Source: Deltaproteobacteria bacterium
GTDB lineage: Bacteria; Desulfobacterota; Syntrophobacteria; Syntrophobacterales; Syntrophobacteraceae
Length of the DNA: 58,577 bases
Direction: 5' to 3'
Assembly: GCA_021793275.1 (NCBI GenBank)
Contig: JAJYTC010000006.1
Coordinates: 1 to 58,577, forward strand
Under the pieces are notes generated by a model, which searched no databases, had not been told where the DNA came from, and saw nothing but the letters and a program-made list of their open reading frames with translations. A program made the position numbers and the translations under genes. Below, one piece after another: positions 19,012 through 28,071 of this stretch (within the stretch, counting starts at the first letter, position 1; every line of letters starts with the position of its first letter).

Positions 19012-19962
19012 TCAGATGCTATGCATACGCCTGCCCAATTCACTGAAGTATCGATTCCCGAGCCATGATGCATTCTCTTTGGCCCAATCGGTGAGGCGGG
19101 TCTTGCCGGCAGGGGGCGAATCCACATACAGGAGGCCCGCCATCAGTCCCTTGATTTCATCGCGGGTAACAAGTCTATCACCGAGCAGACCGCCGATTAT
19201 AAAGGCAGCCACAAAACCGATGGAAGGCGGGATGGAAACAATCGGCCTCGGCTTGTCGATAATTAGCCCGATTGTCTCTACAAGCTCCCGGTAATGAAAA
19301 ATCTCAGGGCCGATCGCGTTTATAATGCTGTTTTGCTCCTCTCTACCCTTCTCGACGGCAAGTTCGGCAAGATCCTCCACATAGATTGGCTGGAGCCGGT
19401 AGCCCCCGTCGCCAAAAACGCCAAAGACGGGAAACTTTCTCAGAAGAAACGCAATGTTGTTTATGAGAATGGATTCATCGCCGAACAGCACGGCGGGTCT
19501 CAGGATGGAATAGGAGATGCCCGAGCTTACCAGCAGCTTTTCTATTTCGGCCTTGCATCTGAAGTATTCAAGCTCCGAATTTTCTGAAGGATTCGTGATG
19601 CTGATGTGCACCACCCGTCTTATGCCTGCTCTTTTGGCGGCATTGAAGAGAATCGCGCTGTTTGCTACTGCGTCCGCGTATGTGAAGCTCACCGCGCCCC
19701 GGTAGTTGAACCGGACGTAATAGGTATTGTAAAGGACGGATACCCCTTCCAGAGAGCTTTCCAACCCCTCCGGTTTGTCAAAACGCAAAGGATGCGCCGT
19801 TACCCTTCCTCCGAAGGGATCATGCCGGTAAGAGGAATTGGTAAGAGTTATTACCCGCTGGCCGGCGCTCAGGAGGCGCCGGGCAATGTATCTTCCCGAA
19901 AATCCGAAGGCTCCCGTTACTGCTTGAATCTCTGACCCGGGCAAAGGCGCACTTCCTCTCAT
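19012..19962 (-). CDS. NAD(P)-binding epimerase-like protein (atypical SDR, NDUFA9-like)
   Basis: 316 aa. The N-terminal Rossmann motif is TGAFGFSGRYIARRLL (GxxGxxG). ILRPAVLFGDES and YRLQPIYVEDLAE are segments typical of the complex I NDUFA9-like and SDR_a5 atypical short-chain dehydrogenases. The classical YxxxK catalytic pair is not evident (FRCKAEIEK stands near the expected position). Proteins of this group are often nucleotide-binding rather than clearly enzymatic; function is unknown. The C-terminal region has hydrophobic stretches that could contact membrane. Monocistronic, divergent from the molybdoenzyme gene. Confidence 0.8.
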   Translation of the reverse strand: MRGSAPLPGSEIQAVTGAFGFSGRYIARRLLSAGQRVITLTNSSYRHDPFGGRVTAHPLRFDKPEGLESSLEGVSVLYNTYYVRFNYRGAVSFTYADAVANSAILFNAAKRAGIRRVVHISITNPSENSELEYFRCKAEIEKLLVSSGISYSILRPAVLFGDESILINNIAFLLRKFPVFGVFGDGGYRLQPIYVEDLAELAVEKGREEQNSIINAIGPEIFHYRELVETIGLIIDKPRPIVSIPPSIGFVAAFIIGGLLGDRLVTRDEIKGLMAGLLYVDSPPAGKTRLTDWAKENASWLGNRYFSELGRRMHSI

Positions 19963-20355
19963 CTTCCAAGTTGACCACGCGAGACGGTAATCACGGCGGT
20001 CCCGCTCTTCGCCTGTCTGATGCGAAGTTTTTCGAATTATGAACTATAATCAAAATGTAGTCATATATAGAACCTCGGTCAAATCTTGAAAAATATGGGT
20101 CGAGCGTTTTAGTTCGAGCGTCCGATTCCGGGTGGCCGGGCCTGAATCTCTTTGAAAAAGGATGCAACCTGGCGTAAACTAATCTATATCTTCATGGCGC
20201 TTTCCTTTTCTTTGGCGATTTCTTTATCAGCACACGCTGAGGTGAAAAGCGCCTTTTTCTGCCTTCTCAGGGACTTACACAAAATGTTTCACACTGTTGC
20301 GGCATTTGAATCTGATTGTATTCCTGGTAGTGATAAATCCAAAGGAGACTGATCG
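19963..20355. other. divergent intergenic region upstream of the molybdopterin oxidoreductase gene
   Basis: 393 bp. It contains an AT-rich block at 20030-20070 that may hold promoters for either side. A frame from a TTG at 20152 to a stop at 20352 encodes a signal-peptide-like segment (IFMALSFSLAISLSAHA) followed by unremarkable sequence. It lacks a ribosome binding site and ends three bases before the molybdoenzyme start, so it may be a relic of an exported protein rather than a gene. Confidence 0.35.
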
Positions 20356-22434
20356 ATGGCGGAAGAAATTCGATGGGCCAAGACCCACTGCGCGCGTATG
20401 GATCACGGTGGCTGTGCTCTGTTGGTAGGCGTCCAGGGCAATGAGATCGTTCAGATCAAGGGAGATCCCGAGGGCTATCTGAGCAGGGGTTATACCTGCT
20501 ACAAAGGCAGAGTGTCGGCAGACCGCCTCTATCACCCGGATCGTCTCAGGTATCCGCTCAGGCGGGAAGGCAAACGGGGTGAGGGAAAATGGCGGCGAAT
20601 CTCCTGGGAGGAAGCCCTCGATGTAACAGCGACCAATCTTCTCGCCATCAGGGAAAAATATGGCGCACGGGCGGTGGGCTTTGGCGCCGGAATGCCAAAA
20701 GGCCTCGAACACTTCGTCCTGATTCGCCTTGCCAATATTTTCGGCTCCCCCAACGTGATCGCTTCGCAGGACGTATGCCACGCGCCCAGGGAGGTTACCG
20801 GCGTTCACACATGCGGGTTCTATCCGGTAGCCGATCTGCACAACCCCACCAAACTCATCCTTTCCTGGGCCAGCAATGTACTGTCGACCAGCGAAGAAGG
20901 GCAGATCGCCAGCCTCATCACGGAACAGCTCAAAAACGGCGCCAAGCTGATAGTGGTCGATCCACGCAGGACCGAACTAGCCGAAAAGGCGGATCTATGG
21001 CTGCAACTAAGGCCCGGAACGGCCCAGGCGCTCGCCTTGGGCTTTCTTCACGTCATTATCGAAGAATCCCTCTACGACAGCGACTTCGTTGAAAAATACA
21101 CCTACGGCTTCGCCGACCTCGCGAAGCAGGTGAAACCCTACGATCCTCAAACTGTAGCCGGAATTACCTGGGTTTCTCCCGATCTTATCCAAAAGGCCGC
21201 AAGGCTCTACGCGACGGCCCGGCCCGCCGCCCTCCAGTGGGGCAACGCCATCGAACATGACCTCAACGTGTTCGATGCCGCCAGGTCTCTGGTCTGCCTC
21301 ATGGCCGTCAGCGGCAACCTTGAAGTCCCGGGAGGCAACATAAACGCGCACGATCCAGGTATAATGGGACTGGGTCCATTCGTGCGGGCCGATCTCATCC
21401 CGGACAAACGCAAGGAAATGATCGGCGCTTTCCATGGCACGATCCCGAAAATGATGACGGTTCCTCCGGCATATTTTCGCAAAGCGGTGCTCGATGGGAT
21501 CCCATACCCCGTAAGGGGATACTACGGCATGTGCACAAATCCGCTGGTGGCATGGGCCGACAGCGAGGTTACCTATAAAGCATTCATGAGCCTGGATTTT
21601 ATCGCCGTGGCGGAAATCTTCATGACTCCAACCGCCTCTTTGGCGGATATCGTCTTTCCGGTAGCCCACCAGTATGAGATGAACGATATCGGTCACTACG
21701 GAATAGGACACGGCATGATCGTGGCCCGGCCCAAAATCGTCGATCCCCCTGCGGAGTGCTGGCCGGACATAAAAATTATGAACGAACTGGGCAAACGGGT
21801 ATCAGACCCTCAATACTGGCACGATGACTTCGAAGAATTCGTCGAGGACGTGGTAAGACCCTGCGGGCTGACATACGCAGAGTTTGCCTCCAAAGGCTGG
21901 CTGAAGGGCCCGGATCTTTTCGGACTCCATAAGGAAAAGGGCTTCCGCACGCCCACCGGAAAGGTCGAGTTGAAACTGAGCACCGCGGAAAAATTCAAGC
22001 TGAGGCCGCTGCCCGAATTTACCGGGCTTCCGGAAGAAGACGATCCGGAGTATCCGCTGATTCTTATCAGCGCCAAGAGCCGCTATTATCTTCTCTCATC
22101 CTACCGCTGGATAGAAAAACTCCGCAAGAAACGACCCTATCCGATCGTTGAGATTCACCCTGAAACGGCCGAGGCCCTTGGCATCGCCGACGGCGACGAG
22201 GTCATCGTCTCCACCAGATACGGCGAAATAACTCAGACAGCGCGGGTCACCGACATTGTCCATCCCAGGGTGGTGAGCGCCGCATTGGGCTGGTGGTTTC
22301 CGGAAAGCGATGCGGCAGGCCAGTTCGAATGGCGCAGGTCAAACTTCAATATGCTCACTTCGATAGGAAAGCTGGGGCGGGAATTCGGGACACCCAACCT
22401 CAGCAACCTGCCTTGCAGAATACGAAGGGCATGA
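20356..22434 (+). CDS. molybdopterin-dependent oxidoreductase (DMSO reductase superfamily) with an Asp-substituted Fe-S motif
   Basis: 692 aa. The N-terminal Fe-S domain has C12-x3-D16-x3-C20-x27-C48, where the superfamily expects Cys (or an initial His) at all four positions; the second ligand is Asp. The Mo ligand is probably C141 in SQDVCHAPREVTG. Later come the bis-MGD binding domains (ILSWASNVLST, IVVDPRRTELAEKADLWLQLRPG) and the C-terminal dinucleotide domain (IEIHPETAEALGIADGDEV, split as IHPETAEALGI and ADGDEV). It has no Tat signal, so it is probably cytoplasmic. No Fe-S or membrane partner is adjacent. It may resemble the acetylene hydratase/thiosulfate reductase-like group, but its substrate is unknown. 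AAAGGAGA precedes the ATG. Confidence 0.88.
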   Translation: MAEEIRWAKTHCARMDHGGCALLVGVQGNEIVQIKGDPEGYLSRGYTCYKGRVSADRLYHPDRLRYPLRREGKRGEGKWRRISWEEALDVTATNLLAIREKYGARAVGFGAGMPKGLEHFVLIRLANIFGSPNVIASQDVCHAPREVTGVHTCGFYPVADLHNPTKLILSWASNVLSTSEEGQIASLITEQLKNGAKLIVVDPRRTELAEKADLWLQLRPGTAQALALGFLHVIIEESLYDSDFVEKYTYGFADLAKQVKPYDPQTVAGITWVSPDLIQKAARLYATARPAALQWGNAIEHDLNVFDAARSLVCLMAVSGNLEVPGGNINAHDPGIMGLGPFVRADLIPDKRKEMIGAFHGTIPKMMTVPPAYFRKAVLDGIPYPVRGYYGMCTNPLVAWADSEVTYKAFMSLDFIAVAEIFMTPTASLADIVFPVAHQYEMNDIGHYGIGHGMIVARPKIVDPPAECWPDIKIMNELGKRVSDPQYWHDDFEEFVEDVVRPCGLTYAEFASKGWLKGPDLFGLHKEKGFRTPTGKVELKLSTAEKFKLRPLPEFTGLPEEDDPEYPLILISAKSRYYLLSSYRWIEKLRKKRPYPIVEIHPETAEALGIADGDEVIVSTRYGEITQTARVTDIVHPRVVSAALGWWFPESDAAGQFEWRRSNFNMLTSIGKLGREFGTPNLSNLPCRIRRA

Positions 22435-22486
22435 AATCCTCTCTGGATCGGAACTGCGAAGGGAGGCGCTAAAATGAGGGAGCGCC

Positions 22487-22780
22487 ATGTGGGACATGAA
22501 CGAGGTGACAAAAGTCGAGTACCGTGGTGCATATATCTACCACATCACATTCGATGACGGCCTGGAGGGAGATGTTGATTTCTCGGTTTACCTGTCCAGA
22601 GGGCCGATTTTTGAGTCGCTTAAGAACCCGGAGCTTTTTTCCAAGGCGACCGTGCAGGGCGGCGCCATCGGATGGCCAAACGGAGCGGATATTGCCCCCG
22701 AAACGATCTATGACAATCTGCTCAGTGCCGAGAGGTCACTCGAAATGGATACGCAAGAAGAGCGGGAGCACTTAGTCTAA
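22487..22780 (+). CDS. DUF2442 domain-containing protein
   Basis: 97 aa. The core pattern, [16 protein letters not shown] then [17 protein letters not shown], is the DUF2442 signature. Members are often found beside DUF4160 proteins and are suspected antitoxin-like or nucleic-acid-associated small proteins; no DUF4160 gene is present here. GAGGGA lies five bases before the ATG. Its 3' end overlaps the end of the convergent cupin gene by four bases. Confidence 0.85.
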   Translation: MWDMNEVTKVEYRGAYIYHITFDDGLEGDVDFSVYLSRGPIFESLKNPELFSKATVQGGAIGWPNGADIAPETIYDNLLSAERSLEMDTQEEREHLV

Positions 22781-23106
22781 GCGCTACCATAAAACACTGC
22801 CAGCCAAACGGTTTTCCGGCCCGGGTCGGTCCATTCCACCCGATGCCGCAAATGGGCCGGAATATCGACCCAGTCCCCGGGTCTCAAAACAAGGATCTCC
22901 TGATCGCCCTCAAATCTCAGTCCCGCGGTCCCGCAAAGCACCATGACCCATTCGGATTCCTCCTGATCGTACCAGAATCCCTCCGGCGAACGGTTGGAAT
23001 CCGAAATGATCCTTTCGATCCTCACTTTGCCCGAATCGATCAGAGTTTCGAAAATTTCCTCCGGCGAGCTTTGCGGCACAGCCGTGTAAATGTTTCCCTT
23101 CCTCAT
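22777..23106 (-). CDS. cupin-fold protein
   Basis: 109 aa from the ATG at 23106, which has GGGGAGAGG nearby. An in-frame start at 23184 would place the N-terminus inside the glnA terminator and is less likely. The cupin pattern shows as [17 protein letters not shown], then [20 protein letters not shown], with E and H residues in the metal-binding positions. Small cupins of this kind bind a metal and a small ligand; no substrate can be assigned. It is downstream of glnA but separated from it by a strong hairpin terminator. Confidence 0.85.
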   Translation of the reverse strand: MRKGNIYTAVPQSSPEEIFETLIDSGKVRIERIISDSNRSPEGFWYDQEESEWVMVLCGTAGLRFEGDQEILVLRPGDWVDIPAHLRHRVEWTDPGRKTVWLAVFYGSA

Positions 23107-23121
23107 GATCGCCTCTCCCCG

Positions 23122-23169
23122 GAAATAAAAAGTCCCCCCGAACGGATTTTTCGCCGGCCGGGAGGACTT
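23122..23169 (-). terminator. rho-independent terminator of glnA
   Basis: On the minus strand AAGTCCTCCCG (23169-23159) pairs with CGGGGGGACTT (23140-23130), eleven pairs including one G-U, and is followed by TTTTATTT. It lies about 23 bp after the glnA stop. Confidence 0.8.
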
Positions 23170-23191
23170 CAACACCAAAGTCAATCAAAGC

Positions 23192-24604
23192 TTATATATC
23201 GAAGTAAAGCTTGTATTCCATGGGATGCGGGCGCATGCGCACGGCGTCCACTTCGTTCTTGGTCTTGTACTCGATCCACATGTCGATGACGTCCTGCGTG
23301 AAAACATCGCCCTTGAGCAGGAACTCATGGTCTTTTTCGAGGCTCCGGAGGGCTTCGTCGAGAGAGCCGGGAGTCGATGGAACTTTGGCCAGCTCTTCAG
23401 GGCTCAGGCCGTAGATGTCCGCATCGAGAGGCTCGCCCGGATCGATCCTATTTTCAATGCCGTCAAGGGCAGCCATCAGCAGCGCGCTGAAAGCAAGGTA
23501 GCCGTTGCATGAAGGATCGGGGAAACGGACCTCGAGACGCTTCGTCTTGGGAGAAGCCGAGTACATCGGGATACGTATGCTGGCGCTGCGGTTGCGGCTC
23601 GAATAGGCAAGGTTCACCGGAGCTTCATAGCCGGGCACCAGGCGTTTGTAAGAATTGGTGGTCGGGTTGGTTATGGCGCACAAGGCCGGAGCGTGCTTCA
23701 AAATGCCGCCCGCCGCCCAAAGGGCCATTTGGCTCAATCCGCCGTACTTGTCGCCGGCGAAAAGAGGATTGCCTTCCTTCCAGATGCTTATATGGGTGTG
23801 CATGCCTGTGCCGTTGTCGCCAAAAAGCGGCTTTGGCATGAGAGTAACCGTCTTGCCGTGTTTCCTGGCCACATTCTTCAGGACGTATTTGTACCACGCA
23901 AGATTGTCGGCCATTTTTACCAGCGGCGCCGCCTTCATATCGATTTCGGCCTGGCCGCCTGTCGCCACTTCGTGGTGCTGACATTCCGTCTCTATACCCA
24001 CCTGCTCCATGGTCAGAATCATATCGGTACGGATATCCTGCTGCGAATCCATGGGAGGCACGGGGAAATAGCCTTCTTTGTACCGGGGCTTGTATCCGAG
24101 GTTCGGGTTCTCGACCCTGCCTGTGTTCCACTGCCCTTCGACTGAATCTACATAGTAGTAGCTGCAGTTGACCGCACTGTCGAACCGGACATCGTCAAAA
24201 ATGAAAAACTCGGCTTCAGGACCGATCCAGACCATATCGCCGATGCCTGTGAACTTGAGATATTCTTCAGCCTTTTGAGCGATATTCCTGGGGTCCCGAG
24301 TGTATTTTTCCATCGTCACCGGATCGACTATATTACAAATCATCGAGAGGGTCGGAACGGCCATAAACGGATCCATTACCGCAGTGTTCGCGTCCGGAAT
24401 GATCAGCATATCGCTGGCGTGAATCGGCTGCCAGCCCCGGATGCTCGAGCCATCGAAACCGTATCCGTTTTGGAAATCGCTTTCGCCCAACTCATGCATG
24501 GGAACTGAAAAGTGCTGCCATACGCCAATAAAATCCATGAACTTGAAATCTACTATCTTTGTTCCGTTTTCTTTTGCAAAAGCCAATACTTCTTTCGGGG
24601 TCAT
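23192..24604 (-). CDS. glnA: glutamine synthetase, type I
   Basis: 470 aa, the usual GSI length. Recognisable segments are the beta-grasp start, [12 protein letters not shown], the catalytic [12 protein letters not shown], the [17 protein letters not shown] loop and NRSASIRIP. The adenylylation-region tyrosine is present in [11 protein letters not shown], so control by adenylylation is possible though no glnE lies here. It makes glutamine from glutamate, ammonia and ATP. The ATG at 24604 follows AGGAGGAG; an upstream start at 24637 is less likely. A near-consensus sigma-54 promoter lies upstream and a terminator follows. Confidence 0.96.
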   Translation of the reverse strand: MTPKEVLAFAKENGTKIVDFKFMDFIGVWQHFSVPMHELGESDFQNGYGFDGSSIRGWQPIHASDMLIIPDANTAVMDPFMAVPTLSMICNIVDPVTMEKYTRDPRNIAQKAEEYLKFTGIGDMVWIGPEAEFFIFDDVRFDSAVNCSYYYVDSVEGQWNTGRVENPNLGYKPRYKEGYFPVPPMDSQQDIRTDMILTMEQVGIETECQHHEVATGGQAEIDMKAAPLVKMADNLAWYKYVLKNVARKHGKTVTLMPKPLFGDNGTGMHTHISIWKEGNPLFAGDKYGGLSQMALWAAGGILKHAPALCAITNPTTNSYKRLVPGYEAPVNLAYSSRNRSASIRIPMYSASPKTKRLEVRFPDPSCNGYLAFSALLMAALDGIENRIDPGEPLDADIYGLSPEELAKVPSTPGSLDEALRSLEKDHEFLLKGDVFTQDVIDMWIEYKTKNEVDAVRMRPHPMEYKLYFDI

Positions 24605-24661
24605 ATTCTCCTCCTGAGAGTCCTCAAAATAGGGCATTCAAAAAATCGGACAGGTATGTCT

Positions 24662-24678
24662 AAGCAAATTGCTTGCCA
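24662..24678 (-). promoter_or_regulatory. sigma-54 promoter of glnA
   Basis: Read on the minus strand: TGGCAAGCAATTTGCTT. This fits TGGCAC-G-N4-TTGC, with GG and GC exactly ten bases apart. The predicted start of transcription is about 12 bp further on, roughly 45-50 bp before the glnA ATG. It implies activation by an NtrC-type protein under nitrogen limitation. Confidence 0.8.
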
Positions 24679-24924
24679 AGGTCAACAATTTTCTTCCTCT
24701 CCGCTTCCCTTCTTCCATGCAGGCCTTTTTCAACAAATGGAACTTGGAACTAAAAAAAAACATTTTCGTTACATATTGACCAAATTCTATGGGAAAAGCG
24801 CGGACAATAAAGACACCTTCGATTCTAACCTCCTGAAAATTCGGCTGAATATGTTATTTGAAAATACCGTCCGCCATAGAACAAAAATGTATCGTTTGAT
24901 TGCTCCGTTTCACTCCGCAATAAG

Positions 24925-24975
24925 TTAAAAGTCGAAAGTTGAAAGTCGAAAGACAAAAGGCAAAAGGCCAGTAGC
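24925..24975. repeat. purine-rich short-unit repeat, family B, copy 2
   Basis: Reiterated AAAGTCGAAAG / TTGAAAGTCG / ACAAAAGGCAAAAGG units between glnA and glnD. The first part matches, in reverse complement, the right half of the segment at 3586-3697. The AAAAGGCAAAAGG part also recurs, reversed, at 41655-41690. Confidence 0.55.
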
Positions 24976-25010
24976 TAAAGGATCGGATTTCCTTTACTTT
25001 TGCCTTCCCC

Positions 25011-27599
25011 CTACACCGCCGCAAGACACGAAAGAAGCTTTTCTCTTACCCTTTCATGCATGTCGTAGCTCATCAGCTTCTCGCCGCTCAGGTCCGTAAC
25101 GTAAAAAACATCCGCGACCTGGGCCCCCGGTGTCGATATCTTTGCGAGCTGGATATTTAAATCCAGTTCGAACAGCCCCTTCGTGATCGCATGCAACACG
25201 CCGGGCCGATCCCATGTATAAACTTCGATCAGGGTGTAAAAATCGGAAGCGTCCTCGTCAACTATTACCCTGTCCTCCTTGCGCGGATGGCGCCTGGTCT
25301 CCAGTACCGAGGGCCTTCGCCTTTCGTCCAGTATTTCATCCAGGTATGATGAATTTCGCAGTACTCGTGCCAGGTCGGCTTCCACCCTGCCCCACAGTTC
25401 GCCGGGATGTAGGGGATCGGGGATTCGCTCGACCCTCAGTATATCACAAACTACGCCCGATTCGCGGGTGAATATGTCGGCCGATAAGATATTCAATCCC
25501 CGCACCCAGAGCACCCCTGTAATCAATGCGAAAAGCCCGGGTCTGTCGCGCATCATGACCGTGGTCTGCCACATCTCACCCTCGACCGGTTCGGCCCTGA
25601 AGCAAACGGGGCGGCCCGCCAACTCCTTTTCCATGCCGTAGTGCTTGAGAATATCCGCCGGTTGCTGCGATAAGAGGTACCGGAATGAAAGCGTCTCCAT
25701 CCATTCGGCTATCTTTTCGCTCTCGGCCGGGTCGGCCAGAAGCGACATAACTTTTTCCTGCGTCTTCAAGGTGCGAGCTTCGATGTTTTCCGGCTGAAGG
25801 TCCGGGCGCATCAGCAGCCTGTCGACTTTGAAGAAAAGTTCTCTAAGCAGTGAGGCTTTCCACTCGTTCCATGCCGCCGTGCCGGTCGCACGGCTGTCGG
25901 CTATTGTAAGCAGGTAGAGAAGAAGCAACCGCCTTCGGTCCTTGATGGTTACAGCACATCGCGCTATGGGCTTTTCGTCCATGAGATCCCGCTTGAGAGC
26001 AGTTTCAGCAAGAATCAGATGCTGTTCGATCAAAAAACAGAGAAGGCTTTTTTGCTCCTCGTCGAGTCCCATCCTTGTCGCAATTTCCCCGGCCAAACCT
26101 GCGCCGCGAATCGAGTGGTTCTTTCCGCCCCCTTTGCCTATGTCGTGCAGAAGCCCGGCCAGGTAAAGGATACGTCTTTCCTCGGAACTCATCAGCACTG
26201 CACCGCTTTTGAGCGGTCCTTCGCCCTCGAGTTCGCCCGCTTCGATCAGGTGCAGCTCCCTCACCGTACGCAGAAGATGCTCATCGACCGTATAAACATG
26301 GTAGACATCATCCTGGACCTTGTAGCGCACGCCCGAGAATTCAGGGATGAACGTCTGCAAAAACCCGGTCTCCAGCATGGTATTGAGCACCGTAAAAGAA
26401 TACCGCGGATCAAGCAGGATATCGAAAAACTGCCGGATTGCCTCCGGATTTCGCCTTTCCCTTTCTTGAAATCCCCCTAAATTTTCCCGAATTATCCTTC
26501 CTGAATTATGGTGGAAGTGGGCGCCGGAACGCGCCGCCTGCCAGAAAAACCGCATGAGCAAGAGCGGATCTTTTCCTACCCACTCCGGGTCCATGAAGTG
26601 GAGGTGCTTACCCTCCAGAAGAAAGGGGCCGGGCAAAATTCGCCTGCGCGGGCGGAAGCCGGGAAATTTACTCTTGGACTCCCCGAGTTTTTCCAGAAAA
26701 AAAGAGGTCGTTCTGCTGACGCGTGAAGTGTTCCGATAATAGAGGCGCATGAAAGCTTCTACCGCAGAACCTTCGGCGCCGGCCATACAGCCCATCCGCT
26801 TTGCAATAAGTTCCTGTTCGGGAAAAAGCAGCCTGTCCTGTCTTCTCCCGCCCAACTGGTGCAACTGGAGCCTGACCCGCCACAGGAAATCGTAGGACTG
26901 GTCGAGCCAGAGCTTTTCGGGCTCCGTAAGCCATCCATGCCCGAGCATCGCCTCATGCGACGGGTCCTGGAGGTAAACGATCCCTGCCCACCTGATCGTA
27001 TGCAGGTCGCGCAGCGCGCCCACGCCATCTTTAACGTTCGGCTCGAGCAGATAGGCGCTCTCGCCGAACTGCCTGAGCCTTTCCTCCCTGTACGCCGTCA
27101 AGTGTTCGAGAAATCGCCGCTTTCCCGTGTTGCCGAACAACTTGAGAAAAGACCCCTTCCAGTCGTTAAAAAACTCGGCGTCGCCGGCTATGAATCCGGC
27201 TTCAAGATAATTGGTCAGGATGGAAAAATCGTTTTGAACCATATTACGGACCATGGAGACCGAAGCGGTGGCGTGTCCTACTTCGAATCCGCTGTCCCAC
27301 AAGCCGTATACCAGGTCGTGGACAAACTCCGAGAGCTGCGGAGGAAGCCGTTTTTTATAAAGGAATAGGAGATCGATGTCTGAAGCGAAGCTGAGTTCTC
27401 CTCGGCCTATACCGCCTACGGCCAGCAGGGCCCAGCCCTGACAAGGCGCGTTTTCGTCCGGCGCGTTTCCAAGCGCCTCCCGCAAATGGGACGAATAAGT
27501 TCGCGCTGCCAGCAACCCGGGAATGTCACTGCGACATTCCCGGGTAAAATTTTCACGCAGATATTTTAGCCTTCGAACAACATTTGGATGTATAGCCAT
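25011..27599 (-). CDS. glnD: PII uridylyltransferase/uridylyl-removing enzyme GlnD
   Basis: 862 aa. In order: a nucleotidyltransferase domain with GGIGRGELSFASDIDLLFLY near residues 62-81; the GlnD-type linker; an HD domain (YLAGLLHDIGKG near 480) for UMP removal; and two C-terminal ACT domains (MRDRPGLFALITGVLW and TWDRPGVLHAITKGLF) that sense glutamine. It uridylylates PII at low glutamine and de-uridylylates it at high glutamine. It lies 107 bp downstream of glnB on the same strand, across a strongly structured intergenic element. The ribosome binding site is weak (GAATTGAG), so expression may depend on that element. Confidence 0.96.
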   Translation of the reverse strand: MAIHPNVVRRLKYLRENFTRECRSDIPGLLAARTYSSHLREALGNAPDENAPCQGWALLAVGGIGRGELSFASDIDLLFLYKKRLPPQLSEFVHDLVYGLWDSGFEVGHATASVSMVRNMVQNDFSILTNYLEAGFIAGDAEFFNDWKGSFLKLFGNTGKRRFLEHLTAYREERLRQFGESAYLLEPNVKDGVGALRDLHTIRWAGIVYLQDPSHEAMLGHGWLTEPEKLWLDQSYDFLWRVRLQLHQLGGRRQDRLLFPEQELIAKRMGCMAGAEGSAVEAFMRLYYRNTSRVSRTTSFFLEKLGESKSKFPGFRPRRRILPGPFLLEGKHLHFMDPEWVGKDPLLLMRFFWQAARSGAHFHHNSGRIIRENLGGFQERERRNPEAIRQFFDILLDPRYSFTVLNTMLETGFLQTFIPEFSGVRYKVQDDVYHVYTVDEHLLRTVRELHLIEAGELEGEGPLKSGAVLMSSEERRILYLAGLLHDIGKGGGKNHSIRGAGLAGEIATRMGLDEEQKSLLCFLIEQHLILAETALKRDLMDEKPIARCAVTIKDRRRLLLLYLLTIADSRATGTAAWNEWKASLLRELFFKVDRLLMRPDLQPENIEARTLKTQEKVMSLLADPAESEKIAEWMETLSFRYLLSQQPADILKHYGMEKELAGRPVCFRAEPVEGEMWQTTVMMRDRPGLFALITGVLWVRGLNILSADIFTRESGVVCDILRVERIPDPLHPGELWGRVEADLARVLRNSSYLDEILDERRRPSVLETRRHPRKEDRVIVDEDASDFYTLIEVYTWDRPGVLHAITKGLFELDLNIQLAKISTPGAQVADVFYVTDLSGEKLMSYDMHERVREKLLSCLAAV

Positions 27600-27613
27600 A
27601 TTTACTCAATTCC

Positions 27614-27702
27614 GAGGCGTGCCGCCAGCCTATGGTACGACTTACCCTGTCGCGCGCCCGGCGATTCTGCAAGGGCGCAACCCGACAGAGGCGGCACGCC
27701 TC
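27614..27702. repeat. nested inverted repeat between glnB and glnD
   Basis: The outer arms GAGGCGTGCCGCC (27614-27626) and GGCGGCACGCCTC (27690-27702) are a perfect 13-bp inverted repeat. Inside them CTGTCG pairs with CGACAG, and GCGCCC with GGGCGC, giving a large nested hairpin of about 89 nt. There is no T run, so it is not a classical terminator. It fills almost the whole gap and may be an mRNA stability or attenuation element, or a mobile palindromic repeat. Confidence 0.65.
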
Positions 27703-27706
27703 CCGC

Positions 27707-28060
<354 letters not shown>

Positions 28061-28071
28061 TTAAAGAACCT

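Noticed and set aside
20152-20352. Small exported protein before the molybdoenzyme
   Set aside because: TTG start without a binding site and ordinary sequence after the hydrophobic part. Noted only as a possible relic.
27281-27300. tRNA T-loop-like TTCGAATCC
   Set aside because: It lies inside the glnD coding frame and no acceptor or anticodon stems surround it.
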